DNA of 64,000 nt from Acanthochromis polyacanthus (GCF_021347895.1 NC_067135.1:21649847-21713846), one strand, 5' to 3'. Shown: positions 43,343 to 55,860, numbered from the stretch's first letter. Program-made: numbers and translations. Notes: generated by a model from the sequence alone, not told the origin.

Positions 43343-44956
43343 ATGGATATCATTCAAACGAGTAGTGTAAAAATCCCTAACTCAGTCATAGTTAGCGGTG
43401 TAACTGGTACAGAAACTGATGAAGAACTACATGACTTCCTGAAACAATATGGTTCCATTCAAAGGGTAATCCCAGTAGATTTCACTGAACAAGAGTCAGG
43501 CAAACAGGTTATTGTAGAGTATGTGTATGGTACAGCTATACAGTCTCTCTTACCTTCATTGCCACACAGACTTAACAGTAGGACTAAGACTGATGTCACC
43601 TACCACATCAGAGCTTTAGCCAGTGTTTACACACCTGTAGCCAGCAAAACAGCTACACAGACTTATCTTACAGAGTTAAAGGACATTGCAAAACAGACTG
43701 GCAAAGACTTTGCAACTGTCCTCAGAGAAGAACTCTCCCTCATCAGTGAGACTGTCGATCTAGAACACTCAGAGACCCAAGATGAAGATACAGAGCAGAA
43801 CTCACCTGATACCCCAGAGCAACATGACCCTGATAATGCTGCACAGGTAAGCCCCCTGCCCAGCATGGCCCCAGAGCAGCATGTTCAACATCATTGGTCT
43901 CCACCATCGAAAGAAAAGACACAGCCTGCTCTGAAACTTTCTGTCGTCAATCCACCTGACATACAAAAAGTAATTGTTGAGCACATAGTGAGGAATGAAG
44001 ACTCTGCTCTGCAGGTGCAGACTTCCTTGAGACTCAGACCCTTCTCTGGGCGTGTCCCACGTCCCAACAATGAAGTGGATTATGAGGCATGGCGCTCCAA
44101 CGTCGAACTACTTCTTAAAGACACAACACAGTCTGATCTTTACAAGTCACGAAAGCTCCTTGAAAGTCTCTTATCACCTGCTATTGATATTGTGAAGTAC
44201 CTGACACCCGAATCTCCCCTTAATGTGTACTTAGAGATCTTGGACTCCGCTTTCGGCACCGTCGAGGACGGAGATGACCTCTTCGCAAAGTATCTCAACA
44301 CAATGCAAGATAATGGTGAGAAACCCTCAGCTTATCTACAACGGCTGCAGGTGATGCTGAGCACCACCCTCAGGAGGGGAGGTGTAACTGCAAGCGACCT
44401 TGACCGGCATCTTCTCAGACAGTTCGTCAGAGGCTGCTGGGATAACATCTTGATAGCTGAACTCCAGCTAGAACAAAAGAAACAGAACCCACCTACCTTC
44501 GCCGAACTTCTCCTGTTACTCCGCACAGCAGAAGATAAGCGTTCTTCCAAAACATCACGCATGAAACAGCACTTCAATGTTTCAAAGCCAAGAGTGTCTT
44601 CTCATTATCAAGGTGTTAATGTGCAGAGTGAAGAAGACTGCAACTCATCTCAGCCAGCTCTCGATCACACGTCTGAAATCCAAGATTTAAAGAAACAAAT
44701 AGCTGATTTACAGTCCCAGCTCACATGTATCACACAGAAAGACAGTAGAAAAGCTAAACCAGCTGCCAGACCACTAGCTCCCCAAACAGCTAGCACACAC
44801 TCCCCAGCTATCACTTGCACATCTCAAAGGCTGCAGCCCCACAGCCGAGATGTAAACAACACCACCAGCAATAGACCAAGGCCCTGGTATTGCTTTAAAT
44901 GTGGAGAGGACGGACACATCAAGCCTCAGTGTGAAAGTGAGGCTTTCCTCTTGTAG
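43343..44956 (+). CDS. Gag polyprotein, PNMA-like
   Basis: 537 residues from ATG 43343 to TAG 44954-44956. Residues 10-85 resemble the RNA-recognition-like N-terminus of PNMA-type Gag (SVIVSGVTGTETDEELHDFL). A spacer follows, then a capsid core at about 225-410 starting LRPFSGRVPRPNNEVDYEAW and containing KLLESLLSPAIDIVK and MQDNGEKPSAYLQRL. A coiled segment (IQDLKKQIADLQSQL) precedes one CCHC zinc knuckle at 517-530 (CFKCGEDGHIKPQC). The capsid motif order matches the vertebrate PNMA genes, which are thought to descend from Gypsy elements. Gag packages element RNA in particles. There is no internal stop. Confidence 0.92.
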   Translation: MDIIQTSSVKIPNSVIVSGVTGTETDEELHDFLKQYGSIQRVIPVDFTEQESGKQVIVEYVYGTAIQSLLPSLPHRLNSRTKTDVTYHIRALASVYTPVASKTATQTYLTELKDIAKQTGKDFATVLREELSLISETVDLEHSETQDEDTEQNSPDTPEQHDPDNAAQVSPLPSMAPEQHVQHHWSPPSKEKTQPALKLSVVNPPDIQKVIVEHIVRNEDSALQVQTSLRLRPFSGRVPRPNNEVDYEAWRSNVELLLKDTTQSDLYKSRKLLESLLSPAIDIVKYLTPESPLNVYLEILDSAFGTVEDGDDLFAKYLNTMQDNGEKPSAYLQRLQVMLSTTLRRGGVTASDLDRHLLRQFVRGCWDNILIAELQLEQKKQNPPTFAELLLLLRTAEDKRSSKTSRMKQHFNVSKPRVSSHYQGVNVQSEEDCNSSQPALDHTSEIQDLKKQIADLQSQLTCITQKDSRKAKPAARPLAPQTASTHSPAITCTSQRLQPHSRDVNNTTSNRPRPWYCFKCGEDGHIKPQCESEAFLL

Positions 44957-47900
44957 CTGCGAAGAGGAAGCAGCTGAAAGAAAAGCAGTTAGCATGGGAC
45001 AGTCAACATGGCGCCGCAAAGCCTTATCCTTTAAACTAGACTCAGTTCCGGTTGTGGGACAAACGGGGACTGGAACACAGACAAAGTGTCCCAAAAAGAA
45101 GCTGCACAGAGCCCATGTGTACTCTCATACACAAAGGCAGTCAGTGACCCTGCCAAAAGGTCTGATTGGAGCCAAGTGCACCGCACAAGTGACCATCGCC
45201 GACAAAGACTGCAATTGCTTGTTAGATTCAGGCTCTCAAGTAACAACGATCCCCAACTCTTTCTATCTGGAGAACCTGTCTCACTTACCTCTCAATTCTT
45301 TGAACAACCTGCTTGAAGTGGAAGGAGCCAACGGTCAAAACGTCCCTTACCTTGGCTATGTTGAGGCCACCATCAGATTCCCTGAGAGCTTGCTTGGAGC
45401 CGACATCGAGGTACCTACGCTGGTCTTGGTTGTACCTGACATGCGCTCCACCTTGTCATCGGTGCTTATAGGCACAAATACTTTGGATGTTCTCTATGAA
45501 AAGTACGCAGACATCGCACCCCAGAACTATGAGTCTCTTCCTTATGGCTGCAAAGTCGTCTTAAAGACCCTTGATATCCGGAAAAGACAGTCCAGCCTGG
45601 GAGAGGTGAGGCTTCATAGTAGAGACTCCGAGACCATTTCAGCTGGACAGACCAAAGTCCTTGAAGGATCAGTGAGCTGCAGGACGCCTGATGTTGGAAA
45701 GTGGGTGATGGTAGAGTCACCAAAGTCATCATCCCTGCCAGGTGGCATCTTGGTGACAGATAGCCTGGTAAGTCTACCACTAAAGCTGCCACGCTGCATA
45801 CCAGTCATTCTCAAGAACGAGTCACACCATGACGTCACCCTGTCTCCAAAGGCTGTCATAGCAGAAATACACGCTGTCAAGAGTGTTCAATCTGTCAAGA
45901 CCCCTGGCTCAGACTTCCCCACTAAACCTGACCAAAAACCAGATCTCAACTTTGACTTCACTGACTCTCCTGTATCCAATGAGTGGAAAGAGAGGATAAC
46001 AGAGAAATTGAGTTCCATGCCGGAGGTGTTTGCACTGCACGAGCTAGATTTTGGCCGCACTGATAAAATCAAACATCACATAACCCTCAGTAACGAGACG
46101 CCATTCAAACATAGGCCGAGACCTATACACCCCCAGGACATAGAGGCTGTGCGTACCCACCTCCAGCAACTCCTCGATGCAGAAGTCATCCGTGAATCGG
46201 AGTCACCTTTCTCCTCGCCAATTGTGGTCGTCAGGAAAAGGAATGGCGATGTCAGACTCTGTATAGATTACAGAAAATTGAACACACAAACAGTAAAGGA
46301 TTCATATGCCTTACCTAATCTGGAAGAGTCCTTCTCGGCGTTAACCGGGTCCAGGTGGTTCTCGGTGCTCGATCTCAAATCAGGCTTCTATCAAATAGAG
46401 ATGGAGGAAGCAGACAAACACAAAACTGCATTCGTCTGCCCACTAGGATTCTTTGAGTTCAACAGGATGCCTCAGGGGATAACCAATGCCCCTAGCACGT
46501 TCCAGAGGCTTATGGAGCATTGTATGGGAGAGTTGAACTTGAAGCAAGCCTTAGTTTTTCTGGATGACCTCATCATCTTCTCTTCGACACTGGAGGAGCA
46601 CGAGGAAAGGTTGATGCGCGTGCTCAACCAGTTGAAAGAGTTTGGCTTGAAACTGTCGCCAGGGAAATGCAAGTTCTTCCAAACCTCTGTAAAGTACCTC
46701 GGCCACATCGTGTCTGAAAAAGGCATCAAAACCGATCCTGACAAAGTAGCAGCATTAAAAACCTGGCCAAAACCAAACAACTTGAAGGAGCTAAGAACCT
46801 TCCTGGGTTTCTGCGGTTATTACCGCCGGTTCGTAAAAGACTATTCAAAGATCGTGAAGCCACTCAACGAGCTCACCGCTGGCTACCCGCCGCTGAGGAA
46901 GCACGCTAAAACCACAGTGAACCCTGAGAAGTACTTCAACCCAAAGGACTCCTTTGGTGACAGATGGATGCCTGCTTGCCAGGCAGCGTTCGACACCATA
47001 ATCGAAAAGCTGACAACCGCACCCATCCTCGGGTTTGCTGACCCTAAGCTCTCCTACATTCTACATACGGATGCAAGCACCTCGGGCCTCGGTGCTGCCC
47101 TCTACCAGGAGCAACAGGGACGGAAGCGCGTCGTTGCTTATGCGAGTCGAGGTCTGTCGAAGTGTGAGTCCAGGTATCCTGCGCACAAATTAGAATTTCT
47201 TGCCCTTAAGTGGGCAGTAACGGAGAAATTCCAGGATTACCTGTACGGGAACACATTCCTTGCTGTCACAGATAGTAATCCATTAACATATATTCTTACC
47301 TCTGCTAAGCTCGATGCCACGAGCTACAGATGGTTGGCCGCTCTGTCGACGTTCGATTTTCAGCTACAGTACAGAGCTGGTAAGCAGAATCAAGACGCGG
47401 ACGGGCTGTCCAGACGTCCTCACAGCAGAGTACCTGATGACACAACATCACAAAAAGAGTTGGAGAGGATACAGCAATTCACAAAAAGACACTTGTCAGA
47501 GGCTGATTATGCACATCTGAATGAAAACACCATCAAAGCCATCTGTGAGAAGCACCTGGTCCACCAAGTGACCGACAATCACCCTGTGGAAACATCACCC
47601 AGTACCACCTTGGTTGTGTCACTTGCCCATCATCCAATGGCTCTCCCACAAAGCTTTGAAGAGGAGGATCAGCTTGGTGGCTTACCTGTCGTCTCCTCGT
47701 TAACACCAGCTGAAATAAGAGACAAGCAAAATGCTGATCCCTGCATATGTGAAGTTCTCAGGCAAGTGGAGTTGGGAGAGAAACCCCCGCCATCCTTGAG
47801 GAAGGAACTTCCTGAGCTCGGTCTCTTATTGAGAGAGTGGAACAAACTGGAGGTGTTAAATGGTGTCTTGTATCGCAGGCGGCAAGAGGGCGCTCAGACT

Positions 47901-49718
47901 CACTACCAGCTTGTGCTCCCTGAAGCCCTGAGATCCTTAGTCCTCAAGAGCCTCCATGACGACATGGGCCACATGGGCACAGAGCGCACCCTCGATCTCG
48001 TTCGGAAGCGGTTCTATTGGCCCAAAATGTCAGCCGAGGTGGAAACTAAGGTCAAAACCTGCAACCGCTGCTTACGACGGAAGACCATGCCCGAGAAAGC
48101 CGCACCACTCGTTAACATCGTGGCCACAAGACCACTCGAACTCGTGTGCATGGATTTTCTCAGTGTGGAGCCGGACTCCAGTAACACAAAAGATATTCTG
48201 GTCATTACCGACCATTTTACGAAATATGCAGTGGCAGTCCCCACCCCGAATCAGAAAGCCAGGACAGTGGCCAAGATCCTGTGGGACCACTTTTTCGTCC
48301 ACTATGGCATTCCTGAAAAACTCCACAGTGACCAAGGTCCCGACTTTGAGTCTCGAACAATAAAAGAACTGTGTGAACTCATTGGTACTCAAAAGATAAG
48401 AACCACACCTTACCATCCGAGAGGGAACCCTGTAGAACGCTTCAACAGGACCCTGCTCAACATGTTAGGAACCCTCGAGAACCAGAAAAAGAGTCATTGG
48501 CGGGAGTACGTCAAGCCGTTAGTACATGCTTATAATTGTACTAAGAACGAGACAACGGGCTTTACCCCCTATGAGTTAATGTTCGGGCGTCAGCCAAGAT
48601 TGCCAGTTGACCTAGCCTTTGGCCTACCAGTCAATCATCAGCCAGGCTCTCACTCGCAATATGTCCGCAACCTGAAATCCCAACTCGAAGACAGTTATAG
48701 AGTAGCAACTGAGAATGCTAAAAAGACAGCCAGTCGCAACAAAGCGAGGTTTGACAAGCACGTTGTTGACTCCACCTTGGAAGAAGGCGACAGAGTCTTG
48801 GTCCGACACGTCCGTCTCAGAGGCAAGCACAAGTTAGCCGACAGGTGGGAGTCCGACGTGTATGTTGTCCTGAGACAGGCTGGAGACGTCCCAGTGTATG
48901 TTGTGAAACCTGAGACCAGAGATGGTCCACAAAGAACTCTTCATCGTGACCTCTTACTGCCATGTGGTTTCCTTCCTGTGACCCCAATTGAAAGTGGAAC
49001 TAATCCGCCAAAGGCAGTGAGGCGACCAAGAACTCGACAACATTCTAAAAATGACACATCGGATGGAGCTGAAGGGGATGAATCCCAATCTGACTCTGAG
49101 GAATATCACTATCACAGGAACCTACGAGCGGAAACACTAAGTTTCGATCTGACCCCCGAACCTATGGAACACTTACCTGAAAGGGATGAGCCGGAACCTT
49201 CCAAAGAGTTGACTGCTGTTGAGCAAGATCCTTCAGACGTAGCCAAAGCTTTCCCTGAGGACTCTCCAGTAGAGACTTATGACCTGAACTTACCTGAACC
49301 TAGAGAGAAAGACTCACCTGATTCCGCAGTTGATGACTTACCTGATCCTGAAAAGAAAGACTTACCTGACACTGAAAAGAAAAACTTGCCTGATCCCGAA
49401 GAGAGCAACTCAACTGCTGAACAGGAAACTGGAAACCTACCTGAGGAAGACTTGGAAAATGTCCATCCTTCTACTCCACCTGCTCAGGAGAGCAAAGAAA
49501 ACACAAGTGATCTGGACCAAACTGACAACCAGAACGCAAGCGACTGTTCAGGAAGACCTGTCAGAGACAGAAAAGCGACTAAAAGACTGACTTATCCTGA
49601 GCTAGGAAACCCGTTGGTTACAATAGTTCAGTCTTTATTTCAAACTTTGAGTGATGTGTTTACAGACTCCCTTGAAGAACCTAGCTTTCCCAAACCCCTT
49701 AGAGTTATGACAGTATAA
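44901..49718 (+). CDS. Pol polyprotein: protease, RT, RNase H, integrase
   Basis: An open frame of 1605 codons overlapping the end of gag by 56 bases, in the +1 frame relative to gag; the first codon listed is GTG, so expression probably needs frameshifting. Domains: aspartic protease near 105-118 (CLLDSGSQVTTIP); reverse transcriptase about 410-600 (LDLKSGFYQIEM, FLDDLIIFS); RNase H near 720-830 (HTDASTSGLGAALYQ); integrase with an HHCC finger at about 1018-1058, then DDE residues in LVCMDFL, HSDQGPDFES and NPVERFNRT. The C-terminus has a chain-end domain (ADRWESDVYVV) and an acidic tail with LPDPEKKDLPDTEKK repeats. All key motifs look unchanged. It replicates the element through a cDNA and inserts it. 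Confidence 0.94.
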   Translation: MERTDTSSLSVKVRLSSCSCEEEAAERKAVSMGQSTWRRKALSFKLDSVPVVGQTGTGTQTKCPKKKLHRAHVYSHTQRQSVTLPKGLIGAKCTAQVTIADKDCNCLLDSGSQVTTIPNSFYLENLSHLPLNSLNNLLEVEGANGQNVPYLGYVEATIRFPESLLGADIEVPTLVLVVPDMRSTLSSVLIGTNTLDVLYEKYADIAPQNYESLPYGCKVVLKTLDIRKRQSSLGEVRLHSRDSETISAGQTKVLEGSVSCRTPDVGKWVMVESPKSSSLPGGILVTDSLVSLPLKLPRCIPVILKNESHHDVTLSPKAVIAEIHAVKSVQSVKTPGSDFPTKPDQKPDLNFDFTDSPVSNEWKERITEKLSSMPEVFALHELDFGRTDKIKHHITLSNETPFKHRPRPIHPQDIEAVRTHLQQLLDAEVIRESESPFSSPIVVVRKRNGDVRLCIDYRKLNTQTVKDSYALPNLEESFSALTGSRWFSVLDLKSGFYQIEMEEADKHKTAFVCPLGFFEFNRMPQGITNAPSTFQRLMEHCMGELNLKQALVFLDDLIIFSSTLEEHEERLMRVLNQLKEFGLKLSPGKCKFFQTSVKYLGHIVSEKGIKTDPDKVAALKTWPKPNNLKELRTFLGFCGYYRRFVKDYSKIVKPLNELTAGYPPLRKHAKTTVNPEKYFNPKDSFGDRWMPACQAAFDTIIEKLTTAPILGFADPKLSYILHTDASTSGLGAALYQEQQGRKRVVAYASRGLSKCESRYPAHKLEFLALKWAVTEKFQDYLYGNTFLAVTDSNPLTYILTSAKLDATSYRWLAALSTFDFQLQYRAGKQNQDADGLSRRPHSRVPDDTTSQKELERIQQFTKRHLSEADYAHLNENTIKAICEKHLVHQVTDNHPVETSPSTTLVVSLAHHPMALPQSFEEEDQLGGLPVVSSLTPAEIRDKQNADPCICEVLRQVELGEKPPPSLRKELPELGLLLREWNKLEVLNGVLYRRRQEGAQTHYQLVLPEALRSLVLKSLHDDMGHMGTERTLDLVRKRFYWPKMSAEVETKVKTCNRCLRRKTMPEKAAPLVNIVATRPLELVCMDFLSVEPDSSNTKDILVITDHFTKYAVAVPTPNQKARTVAKILWDHFFVHYGIPEKLHSDQGPDFESRTIKELCELIGTQKIRTTPYHPRGNPVERFNRTLLNMLGTLENQKKSHWREYVKPLVHAYNCTKNETTGFTPYELMFGRQPRLPVDLAFGLPVNHQPGSHSQYVRNLKSQLEDSYRVATENAKKTASRNKARFDKHVVDSTLEEGDRVLVRHVRLRGKHKLADRWESDVYVVLRQAGDVPVYVVKPETRDGPQRTLHRDLLLPCGFLPVTPIESGTNPPKAVRRPRTRQHSKNDTSDGAEGDESQSDSEEYHYHRNLRAETLSFDLTPEPMEHLPERDEPEPSKELTAVEQDPSDVAKAFPEDSPVETYDLNLPEPREKDSPDSAVDDLPDPEKKDLPDTEKKNLPDPEESNSTAEQETGNLPEEDLENVHPSTPPAQESKENTSDLDQTDNQNASDCSGRPVRDRKATKRLTYPELGNPLVTIVQSLFQTLSDVFTDSLEEPSFPKPLRVMTV

Positions 49719-49748
49719 ATTCAAAATGCACAGGGACGTGCATTAGGT

Positions 49749-49761
49749 AAAGAGGGGAGGA
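49749..49761 (+). other. Polypurine tract
   Basis: AAAGAGGGGAGGA lies directly before the TG of the 3' LTR. It would prime plus-strand cDNA synthesis. Confidence 0.88.
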
Positions 49762-51301
49762 TGTAACCCATGTTAAAATATGACATAAATAAGAATAAAT
49801 AGTTGAATAAAAGCTGCATAAATAAGTTTGAAAGTTAAAAGTGATTCATTTAATGTCAATTAATCATCAGAGTTAATTAAAAATGTTAATTCGGCAATCA
49901 TTTAATGTTTAAGATTAAAAGTCTGTTGACAGAAAATAACGTCGTTGCCCCTTTAAGGGACCAGCGACACGGACGCAGCGCCTCAGTGACGCTGCAGCAG
50001 AGACCTGAGGTAGAGAGCAGAGGAGGAATCGGAGAAAACAAGCGGTGATTAATTAATAGAAAAAGCAGTGAAAAAGTCGATAAAACTGTCGAAAAACATA
50101 ACTTGCCTGGTCGGGAACTGACGGGGATTTTATGAGAACTAAGCCACATTGGTTTTGGTGAGTTTTGTGTTCATTTTCATGTATTTTCACCGTGTTGTAT
50201 TTTTTTTCTCTGGCGGAAAGCTAACGCTAAAAACGTAGCTGGTTACAAAGAAATGCGCCGTCATAAACCGTTTACCAGTTAATATTTTGGGTTATGAAGA
50301 CTGTGAATGTTATAAAAGTGTGTGTAAGCTGTGTAAATGAAAGATTTGTGCAGTAATTAGTGCGGGAGACGGAGCCCTGAGATAAGAGACCGCTCCGCTG
50401 CCATTTTGAGTTAAAAAAAAAAAAACACCGTAGCAGTAACGTTACAACTCAGAGACTGTGAAGGATTTATTGTGTGATTCAAGGATTTAAAAATAGTTTT
50501 ATTGTGTTTATGGCCTGTTACACAGGTCAGGTTTTTTTGCTCGGTTGGAAACTCGGTCGGAGTGAGGATTGGTCTGCCATGTGCGGGCGTGCACATCTAC
50601 AGACGGGATTCAAGATGGCGAGCCAGACCCAGACCTTCAACTCATCTTCTTCATCGCGTCATTGAGGAAATCCTCTGCGTGTGGTAACTCACTGCCAGAG
50701 TGGTAGGAGTATCAGGAACTAGTTTGAACTGAACTGAACAGAACTGAGAACTGATTGAACTATTATTTTTTGGACTGAGTCGAACTGAAACTTTTCATTG
50801 AACTGAACACTTGAATTCACATTTGGACTTGAACTTAAATTTAAAGTGTCATACTTTTATTTGCATATGTTTATATTTTTGAATGTGATTTGAATAACTG
50901 TGGTCAACTTTGATTTACTTGGGTTTTGTAGGTAATTTCTTGCCTGTAAAAGAAAGGACGAGTTAACTCTGGAAGAAAATAGGAATCCAAAATAGGTACA
51001 ACCTAGGAAAAAGAGACTGATCTAATTAAATTAGATTAGCTGTACTAAAATAAACTAGGTGAACTAAAGAACAAAAAGGAAGAGTGAAATACTTTTTTTC
51101 CCCCATTTCCCTTGTTATTGGGAACCTGCAGGGTATTTTTGGGTTTATGTACTGTGTTTTATATTTGTGTTTCACATTCAGTAAATTGCCGGCCTTTTCT
51201 ACTTAAAGCAACGGTCTCTGGTGTAATTTTCCTTGCTCCCCACTCCTTAGAACCTAGAACTGGTCCAGTGGCGCAGTTAGTGGTGTGATACCGGTGCTAC
51301 A
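49762..51301 (+). repeat. 3' LTR
   Basis: Almost identical to the 5' LTR. Differences seen: G for A near 50551, one A fewer near 50974, and one base fewer in the T/C run near 51098. Confidence 0.95.
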
Positions 51302-52227
51302 ATACTTTCTGCAGCATTAGTGTTTCACTTACACGGGCTCTAGAAAATATTTGAACCAATGCCAAATAAGAAAATTAGCGTTTTAAACAATTTTTCTCCA
51401 GTTCAAATTATTCAGTTGGACTTTGAAAAGCAGCACATGCAGTAGTCAAAAATTCCAAATTATGTTTTAGTGTAAAGAGGGATGGAAAATTCACAGGCCT
51501 GACAGCCTTGAGTACTGCAAACAGAGGTTGAAGTTGCAGTCAATCTGGAGATTTTTGAGTAGTTTTAGCCCAGCCATGACTTTCTAGACCAAATACTTCC
51601 AGAGATACAGCAAAAAAAGTGTTACAAACAGGCACTATATAACGAAGGAAACCATTGAAAGTATTTATTTATTTTTACAATGGAATACTGCTCCAAATTG
51701 TTACCAAAAAATATAAAATACACCACCTAGTCAAAAGTTTGTGTTGCTAAATTGCATTACAATAGCTACACCACTTGTAGGTTCAGTTGCAAATATCTGT
51801 GTTCCAATAAAATATTTACAGGGTATCAAGTGCACTTGACAGATAGAGATATGACAATATAAAAGTATTCTCTGAGAAAATATAGGAGTATTGTAGGAAA
51901 TATATATTTCACAATAAAATTCCATGAACAATTTGCTATAAAACGCCAGCTTTCGGGCAAAAACAAAATGTTTCAGTTTGAAACTTATGAAGTAGCCTAT
52001 TTTCCCAGAAATAGCGTGTCAAAATTGTTTCAAGAAAAGCAATTTGACGATATGAAATGCATGGCTTTTTAAAAATCTCACCAAAAGTGTACTTTTCTAC
52101 ATAATTTTCACAAAGTGAACAAATTACTAATTTTCAGTGCGTCAAAAGGCTTCAAAATATACAGGAGTTTTTGCACAAAATACAGGAATTTATAGGCATT
52201 GCTGGAAATAATAAGGATATTGGGAAG
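51302..52227. other. Spacer
   Basis: AT-rich DNA without coding motifs or repeat borders that I can recognise, up to the last exon of the THAP pseudogene. Confidence 0.5.
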
Positions 52228-53051
52228 TCACTGATTTCTAAATAGAACTGTTTTAATAAAGGACTCCATGTCGATGTGCTGGTCGAATGCCACTGCTTCC
52301 TGGCTGGTTTGGGTTGTCCTCACTGCGATCTAAAACATTTGATAAAAGAATTAACATGGCAAATTCCCAAAAGATTTGTTTCTGTTTCACCAATACCTGA
52401 AAGAAAACATTATTACAATGAATAGCTGCAAATCACTATGAAAGCCAAAAACCGATCCTGAATCATTTTCATAGCCACACAAATTGACAAGAAAAGAAAA
52501 GTACTAAATTGAAATAATGAGCAACCATTAACAATTAAAGAACATAACCTTTTTGTCTGGTTTCCCCAAATTGAGGGATGGTACAGCCCCTGGCCTGAGA
52601 AGCTTGTATTGAGCATGTTTTGAGAGGATGAAGTCCTCCTCCCTGAAATGGTTGCTGCATACATAATTATGATCCCCTGGGATCCATCTCCTCTTGGTCC
52701 CCACCGCTTCTCTACTGATGACCTGTATCCATTGATCTCTCAGTGTGCTGTCCTTGGACTACTTGGGAAACCTGAAATGTGTGGCATATTATAATACATC
52801 CATAGACAATGATGCACTGTGACTGTCATTGAATACTGATAGTCACACCAGCTTACACTGTACAGTTAGCGATTCAGCTAAACTGGGGCACTCAAGCCAA
52901 GGTCAGAAGGAGTTTCTGTTTGCAAACAAAGAAGCAGAGCAAATTTGAGGCAGAATGTCCCAAATAAAAGAGCCACTTACTTATGAAAGGATATATTACA
53001 GCCACGCACAAATCGATTGGTGCAGGAGATGGCAGCACACGATTTTACCAT
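52228..53051 (-). pseudogene. Three-exon THAP-domain gene with one in-frame stop
   Basis: Exon 1 (52981-53051) starts MVKSCAAISCTNRFVRGCN and ends FH at a GTAAGT donor. Exon 2 (52549-52771, acceptor CATTTCAG) continues KFPK, a TAG stop at 52759-52761, then LRDQWIQVISREAVG, NYVCSNHFREEDF and LRPGAVPSLNL. Exon 3 (52228-52329, acceptor GTTTTAG) reads IAVRTTQTSQEAV and stops after LFRNQ. All phases match. Cysteines C-x4-C, the W, and C-x2-H with the PSL-type end complete a THAP zinc domain. The product would be about 130 residues, a DNA-binding protein or the N-terminal part of a P-type transposase. The exon 2 donor (GG|GTTATG type) is weak. Confidence 0.75.
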
Positions 53052-53487
53052 GGTCTGATATTAGCCACATTTACCTGAAACCATAACAACAGAGACACTT
53101 AAATTAACAGGTTCATGATGATGATGATTGCAAGGTGAGTGTCAGCACGTTTCCTTTCACTTACATTCCAGAGAAGGAATCACAAAACTGGTGGCATTGA
53201 AGGAGCTAGCAGAAGTGGTAACTGGTAAGTGCTATGCAGTGACGTATGCACTTGTCAGTGTCAGATATGATCATGCCGTGCTGTTCACCTTCTCAAACAG
53301 ATTTCTAGTTCATTAACACATATTTTCTGATGACAAAAATAGCCTTGTCTCCCGTCACAGGTCAGAGTGAGACCACAGGCACAGGGGGAATGGGAATGCA
53401 TGGCAGCGAACTGGGTGCTCTCCTGAGGAGAGTCTGCTCAGTTGCAGTCACTGAAAAACCCTGCCAGTGCTGGTCTAGGGCCTCCTG
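53052..53487. other. Spacer
   Basis: No gene recognised. It ends at the Harbinger target duplication CTG (53485-53487). Confidence 0.4.
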
Positions 53488-53509
53488 GGGCCTATTTCAC
53501 GAAGCAGGT

Positions 53510-53585
53510 TTTACAAACTCTGAGTTTCTTCCACAACTCTGAGTTGATCTACTCTGAGATAGAAAACTCTGAGTTTTCGGTTTCA
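53510..53585. repeat. Harbinger subterminal repeats, left
   Basis: Four copies of ACTCTGAGTT or a close variant (TTTACAAACTCTGAGTTTC, CACAACTCTGAGTTG, CTACTCTGAGAT, AAACTCTGAGTTTTC). The inverted right end holds further copies at 57978-58022. Clustered near-palindromic motifs beside the ends are probable transposase or Myb-protein binding sites. Confidence 0.7.
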
Positions 53586-54239
53586 CAACGGCTGATATGA
53601 GTTGGTTTAATCAACTCGGAGTAGTTTGACCCGGAGTTACGCGCGTGCACCGCAACTCTGAAAAGACAGCATCAATGGAACCCCGATTCGACGAGTCACC
53701 ATGGAAACGGGGAAGCGAAAGGCTGCGTTTTTGAACGGGAAGTTTTTAATGCGCTCATATGGCGAGTTTGAACACGTTTTTAGAAAGAAGTGCAACACCG
53801 CTGCAGCTGCAAAAGAGAGAGAGACGGCGTGGAGAACAGCCCGGATCAATGCGTAAGTTTAAATGTAGTCCTTTGTAATCGTAATAATATTACAGGGAAT
53901 AACTGTCTGAATGGCAGCCTAGTAAGTTATTTCATTTAGGGGAAATCCCGACGGGGCAGCAGCTTAAGATGAAATATAAAAACACTGTTCAAACAGGTCA
54001 GACCTCGGCATTATCTCATGGAGGTACTTCATGTTGATCATGTTTTACATTGTAAAGTAGCCTAAATATTAAGTGGCTGTTTGACTGTGCAGTCGTTTTA
54101 TTCACACAGCCTAAATGTCTGCATCCATATCATGTCCTGCTAAATAATTCAGCCTATTTAAACTAACAGATTTCTGCTCAGCCAACAGAAAGAAAGCAGA
54201 TGCCTGTAAAACGGTGGTATAAAATGTCATGGATGCATA

Positions 54240-55860
<1,621 letters not shown>

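Larger units (their letters stand above)
41717..51301 (+). mobile_element. Ty3/Gypsy LTR retrotransposon, essentially complete
   Basis: A 9.6-kb element: 5' LTR, primer site, gag, pol, polypurine tract, 3' LTR. The LTRs (1542 and 1540 bp) differ by about one substitution and two single-base indels, so the insertion is young. Pol order is protease, reverse transcriptase, RNase H, integrase, which defines Ty3/Gypsy. No envelope-like gene is present. Flanks (GTCATGA on the left, ATACTTTC on the right) show no clear 4-6 bp duplication. Confidence 0.95.

Noticed and set aside
47956..48363. Plus-strand frame inside pol in a second frame
   Set aside because: It overlaps the integrase region, which is fully explained by the 44901-49718 frame.
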